A DNA stretch of 5,619 nt from Methylobacter sp. Lineage in GTDB: Bacteria; Pseudomonadota; Gammaproteobacteria; Methylococcales; Methylomonadaceae. The notes beneath the pieces are model-generated. The model was not told the origin of the DNA. It saw only the letters and a program-made list of their open reading frames with translations, and made no database searches. Positions 4,904-5,619 of the stretch are shown here, piece after piece. The stretch's first letter is position 1, and each line of letters opens with the position of its first letter. Made by a program: the position numbers and the translations under genes. The stretch covers positions 1-5,619 of the forward strand of contig JAQTLI010000218.1 in NCBI GenBank assembly GCA_028714995.1, in the 5' to 3' direction.

Positions 4904-5038
4904 ATGAAAGGCTTCACGGATGAAAAAGTTCTGGGGCAGCTATTGAAGAAATCGATTTGTAATATTCACAATAAGGCACCATCCTTTCAAAAGGGACAAA
5001 ACGTCAGAAAAATTATCGTTATTTTGAGATATATCTGA
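4904..5038 (+). CDS. Doubtful 44-residue ORF
   Basis: Begins MKGFTDEKVLGQLLKKS and ends RKIIVILRYI; no family is recognised. It has no ribosome site of its own. Its ATG overlaps, as ATGA, the stop of a 22-codon frame (4839-4907, MNPFIVVLFNHTKIV...) that does have AAAGG five bases upstream, so it could be translated only by coupling. The hairpin at 4832-4869 overlaps the upstream start. Chance is the simpler explanation, and the region may be non-coding. Confidence 0.2.
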   Translation: MKGFTDEKVLGQLLKKSICNIHNKAPSFQKGQNVRKIIVILRYI

Positions 5039-5097
5039 TGTCGTTTCACTGTTTGTAGTCTTGATCGTAGTGTAAACTGACCTTTGAAATTGATAAT

Positions 5098-5103
5098 GGA
5101 GAG
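5098..5103 (+). promoter_or_regulatory. lemA ribosome binding site GGAGAG
   Basis: GGAGAG ends six bases before the ATG at 5110. It is the clearest ribosome site in the window and, with the lipobox, fixes the lemA start. Confidence 0.8.
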
Positions 5104-5109
5104 ATTGAT

Positions 5110-5619
5110 ATGTTTAAGTGGCTAATTGCTTCATTCATGGTAATGACCTTGTCCGGTTGCGGCTATAACACGCTGCAATCGGGTGATGAAAATATCAAGG
5201 CCGCGTGGGCTGAGGTGTTGAATCAATACCAGCGTCGCGCCGATCTGGTGCCGAATTTGGTGAACGTGGTGAAAGGGTACGCGGCGCACGAAAAGGATGT
5301 GCTGACCGAAGTGACGGAGGCGCGCGCCAGGGTTGGGGCGATACAGGCCACGCCGGAACTGGTCAATGACGAGGAAGCATTCAACAAATTCATTGCGGCA
5401 CAGGGGCAGATGACCAGCGCAATTTCACGCTTGCTGCTGGTGGCGGAGAATTATCCACAACTGAAAGCCGATGGGTTGTTTCGTGACTTACAAGCGCAAC
5501 TGGAAGGCACGGAAAATCGCATTACCGTGGCGCGCAACCGCTATACCGACTCGGTAAAGGAATACAACGTTACCGTGCGGTCTTTTCCCACCCACCTTAC
5601 CGCGATGATGTTTGGTCAC
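5110..5619 (+). CDS. lemA: LemA family lipoprotein, C-terminus beyond window
   Basis: An open frame of 170 codons reaches the right edge without a stop. Residues 1-17 are a lipoprotein signal with lipobox LSGC (Cys17), so the protein is probably lipid-anchored with its helical domain in the periplasm. The LemA signature follows: IKAAWAEVLNQYQRRADLVP, NLVNVVKGYAAHE, and later AENYPQLKADGLFRDLQAQL, EGTENRITVARNRY and VKEYNVTVRSFP. LemA proteins usually have about 185-200 residues, so only a short C-terminal piece is missing. GGAGAG six bases before the ATG is a good ribosome site. The role of the family is not settled; genes for TPM-domain (YgcG-like) membrane proteins often follow lemA and may lie just outside. 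Base composition is more GC-rich than in the preceding region. Confidence 0.95.
   Translation, partial: MFKWLIASFMVMTLSGCGYNTLQSGDENIKAAWAEVLNQYQRRADLVPNLVNVVKGYAAHEKDVLTEVTEARARVGAIQATPELVNDEEAFNKFIAAQGQMTSAISRLLLVAENYPQLKADGLFRDLQAQLEGTENRITVARNRYTDSVKEYNVTVRSFPTHLTAMMFGH

Larger units (their letters stand above)
4623..5109. other. Gene-poor region upstream of lemA, 487 bp
   Basis: This region contains a 7-bp stem AGCTCTT-AGC-AAGAGCT (4703-4719), a strong hairpin (4832-4869), a doubtful 44-codon ORF (4904-5038) and the lemA leader. It is AT-rich, with no recognised RNA gene and no protein domain in any frame. A weak lemA promoter could be read as TTGATC, 18 bp, TGAAAT just before the gene, but it is too poor to call. 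Confidence 0.5.

Noticed and set aside
5040..5097. lemA promoter TTGATC-18-TGAAAT
   Set aside because: Both hexamers match consensus at only four of six positions in AT-rich sequence, too weak to list as a feature.

Overview
The window looks like chromosomal DNA from a moderately AT-rich Gram-negative bacterium. A gammaproteobacterium is the best guess, perhaps a methanotroph-like one, but this is an impression. It rests on the LemA lipoprotein with an LSGC lipobox, the classical signal peptides, a COG4705 membrane protein and REP-like intergenic palindromes. No rRNA, tRNA, CRISPR array or intact insertion sequence is visible. Almost every gene encodes a membrane, periplasmic or exported protein.

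Layout. Bases 1-1395 (minus) hold the N-terminal 465 residues of an exported protein with a P/Homo B domain followed by a polysaccharide-deacetylase (NodB-like) domain; it runs off the left edge. A well-formed sigma70 promoter (TTGACC, 17 bp, TATAAA) precedes it. A 407-bp gap follows, with a small open fragment, an 8-bp tandem repeat and a 15-bp palindrome. Next is a half-length TSUP (TauE/SafE) permease on the plus strand (1803-2186). Convergent to it lies a COG4705 membrane protein made of four copies of one repeat (2308-3054, minus). Upstream are a small membrane protein that is a recent tandem duplication of a 63-residue unit (3194-3637, minus), a perfect 12-bp inverted repeat, and a secreted histidine-rich heptad-repeat protein (3777-4121, minus).

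Bases 4148-5109 are gene-poor. They contain a doubtful ORF carrying an 11-nt perfect match to the anti-Shine-Dalgarno end of 16S rRNA, a REP-like palindrome, a plausible 40-residue single-pass membrane protein (4500-4622, minus), a strong hairpin, and a doubtful 44-codon ORF. The window ends inside lemA (5110 onward, plus).

How they fit together. No multigene operon can be proven. The four minus-strand genes between 2308 and 4622 are co-directional but separated by 130-380 bp and by palindromes, so they may be separate units. Their shared character (repeat-built small membrane proteins beside a His-rich periplasmic protein and a TSUP-type permease) would suit envelope homeostasis of a metal or sulfur compound, but that is inference from context. 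No known defence or mobile system is recognisable.
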